From: Adlercreutzia sp. ZJ176
GTDB taxonomy: Bacteria; Actinomycetota; Coriobacteriia; Coriobacteriales; Eggerthellaceae
Direction: 5' to 3'
NCBI RefSeq assembly: GCF_011038975.1
Contig: NZ_JAAKEC010000003.1
Span: forward strand, 62,001-126,000
Length of the DNA stretch: 64,000 nucleotides
Shown here piece by piece: positions 17,340 to 27,130 of the stretch (positions within the stretch are counted from its first letter, which is position 1; each line of letters opens with the position of its first letter). A model generated the notes under the pieces. It did no database searches. It had not been told where the DNA came from and worked only from the letters and a program-made list of their open reading frames with translations. Position numbers and translations under genes: made by a program.

Positions 17340-18875
17340 CTACGCGACGGCCTCTTGGAGCTTCTGCCAGATGCGCACCATGGCGAGCGTGTCGAGCTCG
17401 CAGTAGCGCAGGAGCGCCTCCCGGGTGCGGGCAGCCTCCTCAGGCGGCATGCGCACCAGGTCGGTGAACGCCGCCGACGCCTGCGCTCCGTTGTGCACGC
17501 CGTCGAGGGCGTGGTAGTCGAGCTCCGGGTCGTCCGGGAAGAGCGCTGGGAGCACGGACTTAATCGAGAACGAGCCGCCCTGCGCCGCCGCGTAGTACGC
17601 CCCGTTGCGGAAGGGGACCATGAGGTCACGCATGTTCTCGCGGATGGCGAGCAGGTGAGCGGCGAGGTCGGGGAACTGGCTGGCGAGGTCCTTGAGCACC
17701 ATGCGCTCGAAGCTCATGTTGTAGGCCACGGTGCGCGCGTCGCGCGGGATGGCGCGCACGAGCGCCTCGGCCACTGCGCGGCGCGGGTCGGTCCCCTCGC
17801 GCGCGAGGAACTCGCGATGCTCGAAGGCGCCCTCCGCGTCGCTCACGACGTGCAGCGAGAACTGCGTGGGGATCTGCTGGTAGGGGCGCACGCCGTCGAA
17901 GGGCGGCACGGCAGGCTGGTACGTCTCGAAGTCGAGGAAGTACAGCGGCGGCGTGAGCTCGGCGAGAAACCTGCGCACGAACGCCACGTCGACAAGCGGG
18001 CTCCTTCCCGTACGATGTGCCTCGATCTGGCGCTGCGGGATCGCCTTGAGGCGCAGGCCCGAGGCCGCCACGTCGTCGAACGTGATGAGCCCCTGGTCGA
18101 CGAGCTTGAACGCCTTGACGAGCCCGTAGCCGCCCAGGTCGAACACGCTCGGATGCGGCACGTAGCGCCAGCACCACCGCCGGTAGCCGCACGGGTAGGG
18201 ACTTGTGCAGTGCGGGCCGATGGAGCAGCAGCCACGTGCGCCGGGCTCCATGCCGAGCGCCTGGGAGAGCGCGCCCGCCTCCCCGGGCTCGGCGGGATCG
18301 TCCGCCACCTCCTTGAGGAAGGCCACGCGCTTTCCCACCTGATCCCGCAAGCCGAGCACCACCTCGGTGCAGTCCTCCACCGTGAAGAGTCCGTGCAGGT
18401 CAAGCTCTCCCTCACGCACGTAAGAGCTGTTCACGTGCATGAGACCAGCGCTCTTCACCGCGTACCCGCACCGGTCCAGCAGCCAGCACTGGTAGGCCAT
18501 GTCATGCAGGTAGATGTCGTGGAGGTGCGTGGAGGACTTCACCTCCACGAGGCGCACGCCATCAGGCTCGTTGAGCAGGATGTCCACCATGCACAGGTTG
18601 CCGTCGCTCTCGAAGGTGGCTTCGCAGATCACGGGCTCGCCCGCCTCCATGAGCTCGCGCGTGAGGCGCGCCATACCCGCGAAGTCGTGCGCGTCGAAGG
18701 GGATCTCCGTGAAGCGGCCGTAGTAGCCCATGGCGAGGTCGCCCACCTCGTTTCCCGTGGCGAGCACAGCTTGGTTCAACACCGTTTCGTCGAACTGCTC
18801 GGGCAGGTGCGCTTCCATCCAGAGCATCTTCGGGCACTGGACGCCGCGCGTGTAGCGGGACTTCGAGAGGTTCAT
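17340..18875 (-). CDS. DUF2779 protein (PD-(D/E)XK nuclease plus RNase H-like module)
   Basis: The protein has 511 residues. The N-terminal half shows a PD-(D/E)XK-like core (CEATFESDG, CMVDILL, VRLVEVKSS) with clustered cysteines (CPKMLW, CCSIGPHC, CGYRRWCW) that may hold an FeS cluster. The C-terminal half begins LYFLDFETYQPAVPPFDG, the DUF2779 signature, and looks like a DEDD/RNase H-fold exonuclease with later acidic residues (ELDTLAMVRIW). Its ATG overlaps the addA stop codon (ATGA, 18872-18875), so it is translated with addBA. This suggests an accessory nuclease in double-strand-break processing; that role is inferred from context only. Confidence 0.75.
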   Translation of the reverse strand: MNLSKSRYTRGVQCPKMLWMEAHLPEQFDETVLNQAVLATGNEVGDLAMGYYGRFTEIPFDAHDFAGMARLTRELMEAGEPVICEATFESDGNLCMVDILLNEPDGVRLVEVKSSTHLHDIYLHDMAYQCWLLDRCGYAVKSAGLMHVNSSYVREGELDLHGLFTVEDCTEVVLGLRDQVGKRVAFLKEVADDPAEPGEAGALSQALGMEPGARGCCSIGPHCTSPYPCGYRRWCWRYVPHPSVFDLGGYGLVKAFKLVDQGLITFDDVAASGLRLKAIPQRQIEAHRTGRSPLVDVAFVRRFLAELTPPLYFLDFETYQPAVPPFDGVRPYQQIPTQFSLHVVSDAEGAFEHREFLAREGTDPRRAVAEALVRAIPRDARTVAYNMSFERMVLKDLASQFPDLAAHLLAIRENMRDLMVPFRNGAYYAAAQGGSFSIKSVLPALFPDDPELDYHALDGVHNGAQASAAFTDLVRMPPEEAARTREALLRYCELDTLAMVRIWQKLQEAVA

Positions 18876-21800
18876 GCATGCTTCCTTATGACGTCTTCGA
18901 GTGCTTCGACGTCCGACGCGTCGAAGCGGTAGGCTGCCACCTGCGGCTGCGCAGGGTTGTATCCGCTGCGGTGCTCCACGCGCACGAAGCACGCCTCAAC
19001 CTCAGAGAGCCCTTCCTTGAGCAGGGCGTACGCGTAGCACTGGGCCTGCAGCTCGTGCTTCGCGCGCACGAACGCGTCCGTCTCGGCCGGCGAGCCGCCC
19101 GTCTTGTAGTCGACGACGAGCGCGCGCCCCGCATCGTCGAGCGCGAGCGCGTCGAGGGCGCCCTCGAGGTAGAGCGGAGGCGCGCCTGCGGGCCCGACCT
19201 CGACTATGAACGGGACCTCGGCGGCGATCTGAGCGCAGCTGCCGAACGCGCGCGCCACGTCGCTTCCCACCCAGAGGTCGAGCGCCTCGTCGAGGCGGCT
19301 TGTCTGGTCGGGGGTGAGGCCTGCGCGCTGCGCCTGCGCGCGCACGACTTCGGGCGCGGGCTTCTCGAGCACGCGCGGCGCCGGGCGAGCCGCCGCCTCG
19401 AGCACCATGCGCTGCGCGAGGCGGTGAAACGCCGTGCCGAGGGCCGTGGCGTCGTCGTCCTCCGCCGCGCAGGCGGCGACGTCCTGCGCGACAGGCGTGG
19501 CGGCGGATGCAGCCGACGCGGGATCGCCCTGCGCAGCAGGCGTGGTGGCGGACAGGGCAGGTGCGGCGGGCGCCTCCCCGAGCTGCGCGGCGCCGCCGAG
19601 CAGCTCCCAGGGCAGCGGGTCGTGCTCGAGCGAGGAGTAGGAGCGCACGTCCTCGCGCCCGAACGCATGGGACGCGGCAGAGGGCATGCGCGGCGCCGGG
19701 CGCTCGGGCACGCGGAAGACCGCGGACCTCGCGCCCTCCTCGCCTACAGAGGTGCCGTCGCCGACAGGCGCGACCGGCGTGCTTCCGGCAACACCCCCGT
19801 CCGCAGCGTCCCCGCCCGCAGGCGCATTCTTGCCGGCGGGAGCGTCCTCGCCCGCAGGTGCGCCTTCCCCACCAGGGGCTTCTCCTCCGTCAGGCGCGGT
19901 GAGATACTCGAGTGCCACGCGGGCGGGCGCGCTGCCCCCGTAGTCGACCATGCTGACCGACCTCTCGGACTCGACGTCCCACCCGAGCGCCGCGTGCAGG
20001 TCGCCGTAGATGCCCGCCTTCTCGTAGCCGTCCTGCGGCTTCGACCCGAACACGCCGCTCAGGAGCAGCGAGCGGCTCGCGCGCGTGAGCGCCACGTAGA
20101 GCAGCCGCTGCGCCTCGGCGAGCGACTGGGAGCGCGCGTAGGCGGAGAGCGCGGCGTAGAGCTCCCCGGGCGTGCGCGCCGCCGCGGCGTCCTCGCAGAG
20201 CGCGTCTTCGCGCTCGAAGCCGCGCAGCTTCGTGATGGCCTTCTCGCACTCCCCCGCGGCCGGCGCGCTTGCGGCGACGTAGGTGCGCTGCCCGACGTTC
20301 TCCACCACGAGCGACGAGCGCGACGCGACGCCCGACCCCAGCTCAGCGATGGCCACGTGCGGGAACTCGAGGCCCTTCGAGGCGTGCACCGTCATGATGC
20401 GCACGAAGTCCGACTCGACCGTGGCGAGCGCGCCGGGCGCCTCCTTCGCGCAGCGCAGGTGGTCGGCGTACGCGAGGCAGACCGACGATGCGCCCGAGCA
20501 CGCGTCCTCGAAGCCGCGCACCAGACTGAGCGCCTTGGCGAGGTTCCCCGCCGCGGCCAGGCCGGGCGCGCCCGCCTCCTCCAGGCGGTCGAGCAGGCCC
20601 GTCTCCGCGAAGAGCCGGCGCAGCGCCTCGGCGACGCCTCCCTTGCGCGCCCGCGCCGCGAACCGCCCGAGATGCTCGCGCGCCATCCCGAGCGCCTGCT
20701 CGTCGGCAGGCGCAAGGCCTGAAACCGCGCCCTCGTGCGCATCGGCGAAGCCGCGCGAAAGCGCGCGCGGGCACGCCTCCCCCGCCTCGTCGCGCGCGGT
20801 GGCGAGCGCGAGCAGCACGTCGTCGGTGAGGGCGAACAGCGGTGAGGTGAGCACGGAGAACAGCGCCGGCTCGTCGCCCCCGTTGACCGCGACGCGCAGC
20901 AGGCTGGCGACGAGCTGGGCCTCCTGCGAGGACGAGAACACCGACCCGCCCGCGATCACGCTCTCGAGGCCGGCGCGGCGCAGCTCGCGCGCGTACACGC
21001 CCGCGTTGCCCATGCTGCCGAGCAGAAGTGCCATGTCGCCTGCATGCGCCCCGCGCTCGCGCAGGCGCGCGAAGTGCTGCGCCACGTGGCGCGCCGCCAC
21101 GACGACCGCCTCGGCCTTCGAGACGCCCCGCGCCTTCGACGTCGAGCCCTTGTAGTGCACGAAGTCGAAGCTGATGCGCGGCTGGTCGGCGAAGACGGGG
21201 TCAGCTGCGGCGTTTACCGCCCCGCGCGGCTCGAGGTGCAGGAACTCGCGCCCGAACACGCGCTGCTGCGCGAACACCACGTCGACGAGCTTGAGCACGT
21301 CGGCGTGGCTGCGGAAGTTGTCCGGCAGCGACACGAACCGCACGTCCGGGCTCTTATGGCGCAGGCTGTCGCGATACGCGAAGAACACGTTCACGTCCGC
21401 CCCGCGGAAGCGGTAGATGCTCTGCTGGGCGTCGCCGACCGTGCACACGTTCGCGAGCCCCGGCGCGGCGAGCGCGCTGATGAGGGCGACCTGCAGCTTG
21501 TCGGTGTCCTGGAACTCGTCGACCATGATGAGCTTGAACTGGCGGCGGTAGCGCTCCGCGAGCGCCGGGCGCGTGACGAGCGCGCGGGCGCACTGCGCGA
21601 GCAGATCGGCGTTGTCGAGCCGCGACGGCCCCTTGAGCCGGGCGAACTCGTCGGATATCAGGCGGGCGAAGCCCACGAGGGCGCGCGCGGCCCGATACGC
21701 GCAGCACGCCTCGGCCTCCTCGCTCAGGCGCGCGTACTCGCTGCGGTAGCTCGCGAAGAAGCCGGCGTCGTCCTTCTTCGCGTGGAACTGGGGCGACGTG

Positions 21801-22621
21801 GGCGGGAACGCGTAGAACGCGCGGCGGAACGCCTCCGCGTCGAAGGCGGGGTCATCGAACGCCGCAGATGGCGCGTCTTCAAGCCACGCCTCGGCGCCTT
21901 CGAGGGCGCGCTCGAGCGCATCGAGCGCCTGCGATTCGGTCTTCGTCGGCTTCGCCCACGCCGCGGCGGTCGCGCGGAAGTCCTGCCCGAGCTCGTAGAG
22001 AGCGCGCATGAGGTCGGCGGGGCGCGCCTGCGGCCTTGCCAGGGCTATCCCGTCGAACCCCTCGGGCATGGCCTCCACGCGGCTCAGCACGCGCAGCGCC
22101 TGGCTCGTGGCGCTCGGGCCCCGCCCCTCGTCGGAAAGCGGCAGGCCGCTTGCCAGAAGATCGCGCACGAGCGGGTCGGACGACTCCCGCGCGCGGCGCA
22201 CCACCGCGTCGACCGCCTGCGTGCGCAGAAGCTCGGCGTCGGCTTCGGGCAGGACCTCGAACGCCGGGTCGAGCCCGAGCTCGAGCGCGTGCTCGCGCAG
22301 GATGCGCGCGGCCATGCCGTGGATGGTGGAGATCCACGCGCCGTCCACGGCGAGCGCCTGGTCGCGCAGACCCTCGCTCACGAGCAGCGCCTTGATGCGC
22401 CCTTTGAGCTCGCTCGCCGCCTTCTTGGTGAACGTGATGGCGAGCACCTGGTCGATCGAGTCGAGGTAAGGCGCGCGCCCCTGCGCCGGCGCGAGCGCAT
22501 GCACGACGCGCTGCGTGAGGGTGAAGGTCTTTCCCGAGCCGGCGCCCGCGGCCACCAGAAGCGGCGCGTCGAGCGTGGTCACGATCTCACGCTGGCCGGG
22601 CGTGCAGCGATCAAGGTTCAC
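18872..22621 (-). CDS. addA: AddA-like helicase-nuclease subunit
   Basis: The protein has 1249 residues. UvrD-type helicase motifs are Walker A AAGAGSGKT (24-32), IMVDEFQDTD, GDAQQSIYRFRGAD and, near the middle, YVALTRASRSLLLSG. The C-terminal nuclease motif is ALVVDYKTGGS near residue 1172. This order is that of AddA, which with AddB processes double-strand DNA ends for recombination and degrades foreign DNA. A long Ala/Gly/Pro-rich linker (about residues 890-1000) separates helicase and nuclease, with an irregular repeat (GEDAPAGKNAPAGGDA). The start is GTG 22621, in a 4-base GTGA overlap with the addB stop. Confidence 0.9.
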   Translation of the reverse strand: MNLDRCTPGQREIVTTLDAPLLVAAGAGSGKTFTLTQRVVHALAPAQGRAPYLDSIDQVLAITFTKKAASELKGRIKALLVSEGLRDQALAVDGAWISTIHGMAARILREHALELGLDPAFEVLPEADAELLRTQAVDAVVRRARESSDPLVRDLLASGLPLSDEGRGPSATSQALRVLSRVEAMPEGFDGIALARPQARPADLMRALYELGQDFRATAAAWAKPTKTESQALDALERALEGAEAWLEDAPSAAFDDPAFDAEAFRRAFYAFPPTSPQFHAKKDDAGFFASYRSEYARLSEEAEACCAYRAARALVGFARLISDEFARLKGPSRLDNADLLAQCARALVTRPALAERYRRQFKLIMVDEFQDTDKLQVALISALAAPGLANVCTVGDAQQSIYRFRGADVNVFFAYRDSLRHKSPDVRFVSLPDNFRSHADVLKLVDVVFAQQRVFGREFLHLEPRGAVNAAADPVFADQPRISFDFVHYKGSTSKARGVSKAEAVVVAARHVAQHFARLRERGAHAGDMALLLGSMGNAGVYARELRRAGLESVIAGGSVFSSSQEAQLVASLLRVAVNGGDEPALFSVLTSPLFALTDDVLLALATARDEAGEACPRALSRGFADAHEGAVSGLAPADEQALGMAREHLGRFAARARKGGVAEALRRLFAETGLLDRLEEAGAPGLAAAGNLAKALSLVRGFEDACSGASSVCLAYADHLRCAKEAPGALATVESDFVRIMTVHASKGLEFPHVAIAELGSGVASRSSLVVENVGQRTYVAASAPAAGECEKAITKLRGFEREDALCEDAAAARTPGELYAALSAYARSQSLAEAQRLLYVALTRASRSLLLSGVFGSKPQDGYEKAGIYGDLHAALGWDVESERSVSMVDYGGSAPARVALEYLTAPDGGEAPGGEGAPAGEDAPAGKNAPAGGDAADGGVAGSTPVAPVGDGTSVGEEGARSAVFRVPERPAPRMPSAASHAFGREDVRSYSSLEHDPLPWELLGGAAQLGEAPAAPALSATTPAAQGDPASAASAATPVAQDVAACAAEDDDATALGTAFHRLAQRMVLEAAARPAPRVLEKPAPEVVRAQAQRAGLTPDQTSRLDEALDLWVGSDVARAFGSCAQIAAEVPFIVEVGPAGAPPLYLEGALDALALDDAGRALVVDYKTGGSPAETDAFVRAKHELQAQCYAYALLKEGLSEVEACFVRVEHRSGYNPAQPQVAAYRFDASDVEALEDVIRKHA

Positions 22622-25545
22622 GAGAGCCTCCTCTCACAGGATGCGACGGGGCAGTACGCGCACGCCTCCTTGGAGGCGGGGTCGGCCTCGATGCGCCCCT
22701 CCATGAGCGCGCGCACGTGCGGGGCGATCTTCTCCTCCACCAGGTCGAGGAAGCGGGCGAAGCTCATGTGCACGCACGAGGAGTCCTTCCCGAACCCTCC
22801 CAGGTCAAGGGCTGCCTCGTCGAACGACCCCGCCGCGAACGCGCCGTCCGACCTCGCGCGGTAGCCGAGGTAGAGCGCGCCGGCGCACGCCAGGCCGTCG
22901 AAGCGCCCGCGCAGCGCCTGGGCGTAGACGAGCGCCTGCACCTTGCGCGGCAGCGCGAAGGCCGCCGGGTCGGCGTCGTCGGGAAAGCCCGCCGCGTGCC
23001 TCTCCGACGAGCCCTTGTAGTCGAGCACGAGGTAGCGGCCCGCCGCCGCGTCGACGTCGACGCGGTCAACCCGGCCGTTCAGGCGCGCGCCCGCGTAGTC
23101 GACGCCCTGGTCGGGCTTGATCTCGAGCTCATGGGCGCAAACCGCATAGGTCGGCGCGAAGCGCGCCTGCCGGCGCACGCTCTCGCGCAGAACCTCGCGC
23201 AGGCGCTCGACCGCAAGCGCCTCGGCCTCGGTGCGCGCAACGAGGCGCGAGGAGGCCGCGGGGTCCTGCGCGGGCTGCGCGGCGACCTGCGCGTCGAACA
23301 CCTCGTCGAACAGGGCGCTCGCCTCCTGCCAGCCCGCGGCGTCGGCCGGCACGCGCGCGCAGCCGCGCGCGGCGAGCGCGTCGTAGAACGCGGCGAGGAC
23401 CGCGTGCGCGAACGAGCCCGTCTCAAGCGCGCCGAACCCCTCGTCGAGCTCGTTCAGGCGGATGCGGCGCGTGACGAACCACTGGTACGGGCAGCCCAGG
23501 TACGCCTCGATGGCCGAGGGCGAGAGCACGGGCAGACGGCGCGTGCACTCGACGGCTGAGGGCAGGTGCTCGGCCAGGTCAAGCGTCGCGAGCACGCCGC
23601 GATGCGCAGGGGCAAGCTCGACCGCGCCCGCAGGCGCGGCGAACGCGCGCCCCATGCCGCGCGCAAGCACGTCCTCGCCGAAGCGGCACGCGGCACGCGC
23701 GAGAAAGCCCGGGAGCGTGGCGTTGCCCTCTTCGACCGGCTCGCCGCCGCCCCCGCGGGCGGCAGCAAGCGCCTCGACGTACTCGTCAAACGCGAAGGCG
23801 GGGTACGTCTCCTCCTGCGCCTCGTTGCGCAGCGGCAGCACGCAGGTGAAACGCCTGCGCGCCGCCGAGGAGGCCGCCGCGAACGCGCGGCGCTGACCGT
23901 CAAGCGGGTCAGGCGCACCTGGCAGGCCGAGCTTGCAGGCGAGCACATCGAGCGCGCCTGCGCCCGGCGCGGCGGGGAAGCTCGCGTCCGTCACGTCGGC
24001 GAGGATGACCGCGTCGGCGCTCTTCGGCGCGAGCGAGCCCGGCGTCGGCAGGCCCGTGAAGCGCACGGACGCGGGTTGGGCAAAGGACGGAGACACGGCC
24101 TGGACGGACTGCGGAGGCACGGCCTGCTGGCCGTCGCGCTGCCGCTGTTCGCCCGCACTTCCCGGCGCGGCGGTCGCGAGCGTCGAGAGGGGCACGCTCA
24201 GCGTGGGGGCCACGTCGCGCACCACGTCAGAGAACGCGTCCCCCGCAGCGAGGCTGCGCGCCGTCTCAAGCAGGCCTCGTAAGGCCGCCAACGCGCCGCG
24301 CTCCTCGGGGCGAGCAAGCGGCGAGCTTCCCCCCGCCTCCTTCGCAAGCGCCTCGATGGCGTCGAGCGCGCAGCGGGCCTCCTCGGAGCCGCCACACGCG
24401 AGCGCCTCGAAATGCGCGAAGGAAGGCGAGGCCGCGCGCAGGCGCTCCCGCGCGTCAGCGCAGGTGAGCAGGCGGTCTCTGCGCAGCTCCGCGTTGAGCC
24501 GCTGGGCCTCGAAGGCGCGCATGCCCGAGAACGCCCCGTAGGCGAAGTCGGTGGCCGCCGCGATCCAGCGCGCGTCGTCCTCGACCAGCGCGCGCGCGCT
24601 CGCCCAGGCGTGCCCGAGCGCCGTGGCGCCGAACGGGACGCGGCACTCAAGGCCGCATGCGATCCCCGCCTCCGCCAGGTGCGGCGAGAGCGCACGGTAG
24701 AGGTCGCGCGGGTCAGGCGCGCACACCACCACGTCGAGCACGCGGGGCGCCACAGCGTCACCCTCCTTCGCGCCGACGGTGGCGGCATCCGCTTCGCCTG
24801 GCAACGCGGCGACGGGGTCCGCGCCATCCTCCCCCGCTCCCCCGTCAGCTCTGCCTACGAGGCACATGATCTCGTCGAGCAGGGCCGCGGGCGTGGCCGT
24901 GGCACCGGCGGGGATGAGCAGCCCGGGCTCAACCCCCTCGTCGAGCGCGGGGATGGAAAACGGCGCACGCTCCTCGCGCTCCCATCCCAGCGCCGCCAGC
25001 AGCCGCTCCACGGCGGGAGCCATGTCGAGTCCGGGCGCGCACGTGATGCGATACGCCATGCCGGCCGCGCCCAACCCGTCGCCCAGCTCGCCGCCCAGCG
25101 CATCGCTCAGCACGCGCGCCGCCTGGCCCATCTCCACAAGCCCGCGCGCATCGAGCGCTGCCTGGTACGCGCGCACGAGGTCGAGCACGGCGCGCTCGTG
25201 CGGCGTGACGTCCTCGCCCGAAAACGTGCCGCGAAGCGCCTCGTCGAGCTCGTGCGTCCCTGCAGAGCGCCCGATGAACCGCGCGATCAGGCGCGCGGTG
25301 CCCAGCGTGCGCGCGAACGCGTCCTGCCGCGCGAGCGCGGCGCGCACCGCCACGAGCCGCTCCTGCGCGCTCACGATGCGGCGCGCATCGCCCCAGACCT
25401 CCCACAGGTCGGCGACGAACGCCTCAGGCGTGGTGAAAGTGGCTCCTAGAGAGCACGCATCCTCCGCGTGAGCGCACGACTTGCGCGCCGCCAGGGCGGC
25501 GTCAAAGCTGGGATGCAGGTAAACCCGCGCGCAAAGCTCTACCAC
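22618..25545 (-). CDS. addB: AddB-like nuclease subunit with FeS cluster
   Basis: The protein has about 975 residues. The N-terminal half is a degenerate helicase-like region without a clear Walker A, unlike many Firmicutes AddB proteins. The C-terminal nuclease has RVDRVDVD and LVLDYKGSS (near residue 841). Four cysteines suit the AddB iron-sulfur staple: GCPYQWF and the final CAYCPVASC. GTG 25545 is preferred because GGAGG lies 6-7 nt upstream; a TTG at 25563 has a poorer site. First gene of the addB-addA-DUF2779 operon. Acts with AddA on double-strand breaks. Confidence 0.85.
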   Translation of the reverse strand: MVELCARVYLHPSFDAALAARKSCAHAEDACSLGATFTTPEAFVADLWEVWGDARRIVSAQERLVAVRAALARQDAFARTLGTARLIARFIGRSAGTHELDEALRGTFSGEDVTPHERAVLDLVRAYQAALDARGLVEMGQAARVLSDALGGELGDGLGAAGMAYRITCAPGLDMAPAVERLLAALGWEREERAPFSIPALDEGVEPGLLIPAGATATPAALLDEIMCLVGRADGGAGEDGADPVAALPGEADAATVGAKEGDAVAPRVLDVVVCAPDPRDLYRALSPHLAEAGIACGLECRVPFGATALGHAWASARALVEDDARWIAAATDFAYGAFSGMRAFEAQRLNAELRRDRLLTCADARERLRAASPSFAHFEALACGGSEEARCALDAIEALAKEAGGSSPLARPEERGALAALRGLLETARSLAAGDAFSDVVRDVAPTLSVPLSTLATAAPGSAGEQRQRDGQQAVPPQSVQAVSPSFAQPASVRFTGLPTPGSLAPKSADAVILADVTDASFPAAPGAGALDVLACKLGLPGAPDPLDGQRRAFAAASSAARRRFTCVLPLRNEAQEETYPAFAFDEYVEALAAARGGGGEPVEEGNATLPGFLARAACRFGEDVLARGMGRAFAAPAGAVELAPAHRGVLATLDLAEHLPSAVECTRRLPVLSPSAIEAYLGCPYQWFVTRRIRLNELDEGFGALETGSFAHAVLAAFYDALAARGCARVPADAAGWQEASALFDEVFDAQVAAQPAQDPAASSRLVARTEAEALAVERLREVLRESVRRQARFAPTYAVCAHELEIKPDQGVDYAGARLNGRVDRVDVDAAAGRYLVLDYKGSSERHAAGFPDDADPAAFALPRKVQALVYAQALRGRFDGLACAGALYLGYRARSDGAFAAGSFDEAALDLGGFGKDSSCVHMSFARFLDLVEEKIAPHVRALMEGRIEADPASKEACAYCPVASCERRLS

Positions 25546-25687
25546 GAAGCCCTCCTCACTCAACGATCACGCCTCGCCATTATAGTGGTTTGCCGGCGCG
25601 GCGCCGCCCGACGCGCGCTGACGGCGACCCGTCATCCAACTCGCACACCCGCGCCCGCGCCTGGCGCGGCGCCGCCCGGCATGGCGC

Positions 25688-26683
25688 TCAGTACGCCCCG
25701 CTGATCTCCTGGCGCATGCGACGAACGCCCGTCCTCGCCTCGTGCAGCTGCCGCTTGTAGCGCCAGCTGCCGTCCTCCACCGCCTGGCCGAGCAGGTCGG
25801 CCGCCATGCGGTACCACGAGAGCGCCACGTCGAAGCCGTGCGCGCATCCGCGGCCGAGCTCGTGGCAGCGCGCCAGGCGCAGCGCCGCCGCGCCTGCCTG
25901 CGCGAGCGCCAGATCTCCCTTGTGCGCGGACACGTCGAACGCGCGGCGGTAGAACCGGTAGGCGCGCGGCAGGTCAACCGCGCAGCCGCGGCCTTCGACC
26001 AGCAGGTCCCCGAGGGCGCAGCACGCCTCGGCGTGCCCGCGCAGCGCCGCCTGCATAAGCCACGCGAACGCGCGCTCCTCCGGCGCGGCGCAGGCCGCGT
26101 GGCGGGCGCGCTGCTCGAGCAGCCCCTTCCAGCGCGCGGCGTCACGCAGATCGCCCAAGTACAGCAGGCCGAGCTTCGCGCACGCCTCCACGTTGCCGCG
26201 CTGCGCCGCGTGCAGGTACAGGATCTCCGCCGCGCGGAAGCACTCCGTGCGCAAGGCCTCAGCCGCGGCGCCCTCGTACCCGCGGGCCTCGCCGCAGTAG
26301 CGTTCGGCCAGCTCAAGCGCACGCCAGCCGCCGCGGTCAGCGTCGCAGGGGTACACGCCCACGTACGCGCGCCCCAGATACGCGCCCGTCCGCTCGTCGA
26401 AGGCGGGCTCGGTCACCCAGATGCGCGGGAGGCGCTCGGACGCCTCGGCGCCCTTGCGGTCCACCTCAAACACCGGCGTGCTCGCGCGGCGGGCACGCCA
26501 CGCCTTCGTGCGCAAGGCGCGCGGCGTGAAGCTCGCCTCCGCACCGCCGTTGGCGCGTCGCGCGCTCGGCGAGCCGAACACCGCCGCCGAGAGGCGCTCG
26601 GAGGCGCTCAAGTGGCTCGCGCGGCGGGCGCGGTAGGGCTGCACCGCATAGGGTGCCAGCGTGCAGGCAGCAGCGTTAGTCAT
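25688..26683 (-). CDS. SEL1-repeat (TPR-like) protein
   Basis: The protein has 331 residues. Residues from about 165 onward carry SEL1-type repeats: ILYLHAAQRGNVEACAKLGLLYL, AFAWLMQAALRGHAEACCALGDLLVEG, YRFYRRAFD and VALSWYRMAADLLG. These alpha-alpha repeats mediate protein-protein contacts. The first 150 residues are unrecognised and basic. No signal peptide is visible. The start overlaps the end of the HIRAN gene by 8 bases, so the two are co-translated. Context with HIRAN, WYL, recQ and addBA suggests a link to DNA damage; the molecular role is unknown. Confidence 0.75.
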   Translation of the reverse strand: MTNAAACTLAPYAVQPYRARRASHLSASERLSAAVFGSPSARRANGGAEASFTPRALRTKAWRARRASTPVFEVDRKGAEASERLPRIWVTEPAFDERTGAYLGRAYVGVYPCDADRGGWRALELAERYCGEARGYEGAAAEALRTECFRAAEILYLHAAQRGNVEACAKLGLLYLGDLRDAARWKGLLEQRARHAACAAPEERAFAWLMQAALRGHAEACCALGDLLVEGRGCAVDLPRAYRFYRRAFDVSAHKGDLALAQAGAAALRLARCHELGRGCAHGFDVALSWYRMAADLLGQAVEDGSWRYKRQLHEARTGVRRMRQEISGAY

Positions 26684-27020
26684 CGAGATACACCCCTATC
26701 TCCACGCGCGTCCAGCTCTCGACCTGGCTTGCGCCCTCGAACACGCCGAACACGTGCTTCCCGCCGTCCATCAGGCGCGCCACCACCTCGTTGCACTCGC
26801 ACGAGACGTACCCGATGCGGTTGCGCGCGCCGTCGAGCACGCGCACCGCCCACTCGTCGTAGAGGTTGTCGCGGTCGCGCTCGAAGGCGAGGCGCGTTCC
26901 CGCCTGCAAGCCGCCCACCAGGTCCCTCACGCCCGCCACGTGGCGTGTTCCTGCCACCGTCGTGCCTTTGACCAGGCATAGGGCGCGCGCGGTGCGCGCG
27001 GGTGCGAGAGTGGTGACCAT
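26676..27020 (-). CDS. HIRAN-domain protein
   Basis: The protein has 114 residues and is essentially a single HIRAN module: VKGTTVAGTRHVAG, GTRLAFERDRDNLYDEWAVRVLD, IGYVSCECNEVVARLMDGG. HIRAN domains bind 3' single-stranded DNA ends in SNF2 helicases such as HLTF; stand-alone bacterial forms are poorly studied. The start at ATG 27020 has GGAAAGGAAGC upstream; longer frames run into the divergent promoter. First gene of a two-gene operon with the SEL1 protein and divergent from a WYL regulator across a 12-bp dyad. Confidence 0.8.
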   Translation of the reverse strand: MVTTLAPARTARALCLVKGTTVAGTRHVAGVRDLVGGLQAGTRLAFERDRDNLYDEWAVRVLDGARNRIGYVSCECNEVVARLMDGGKHVFGVFEGASQVESWTRVEIGVYLDD

Positions 27021-27076
27021 GGCTGCTTCCTTTCCGCTGCGTTTTCGACGAGGACATGATATGATGCGAGCGTGAG

Positions 27077-27106
27077 CTTGCGTGTACCACCTGAGGTACA
27101 CGCAAG
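27077..27106. promoter_or_regulatory. Perfect 12-bp inverted repeat, candidate operator
   Basis: Arms cttgcgtgtacc (27077-27088) and ggtacacgcaag (27095-27106) are exact reverse complements with a 6-base centre. The dyad lies between the divergent HIRAN (27020) and WYL (27131) starts, only 24 bases before the latter, and is ideally placed for autorepression by the WYL protein and control of the HIRAN-SEL1 operon. Confidence 0.7.
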
Positions 27107-27130
27107 GCAGAAGATGAGAAAGGTCGCGCC

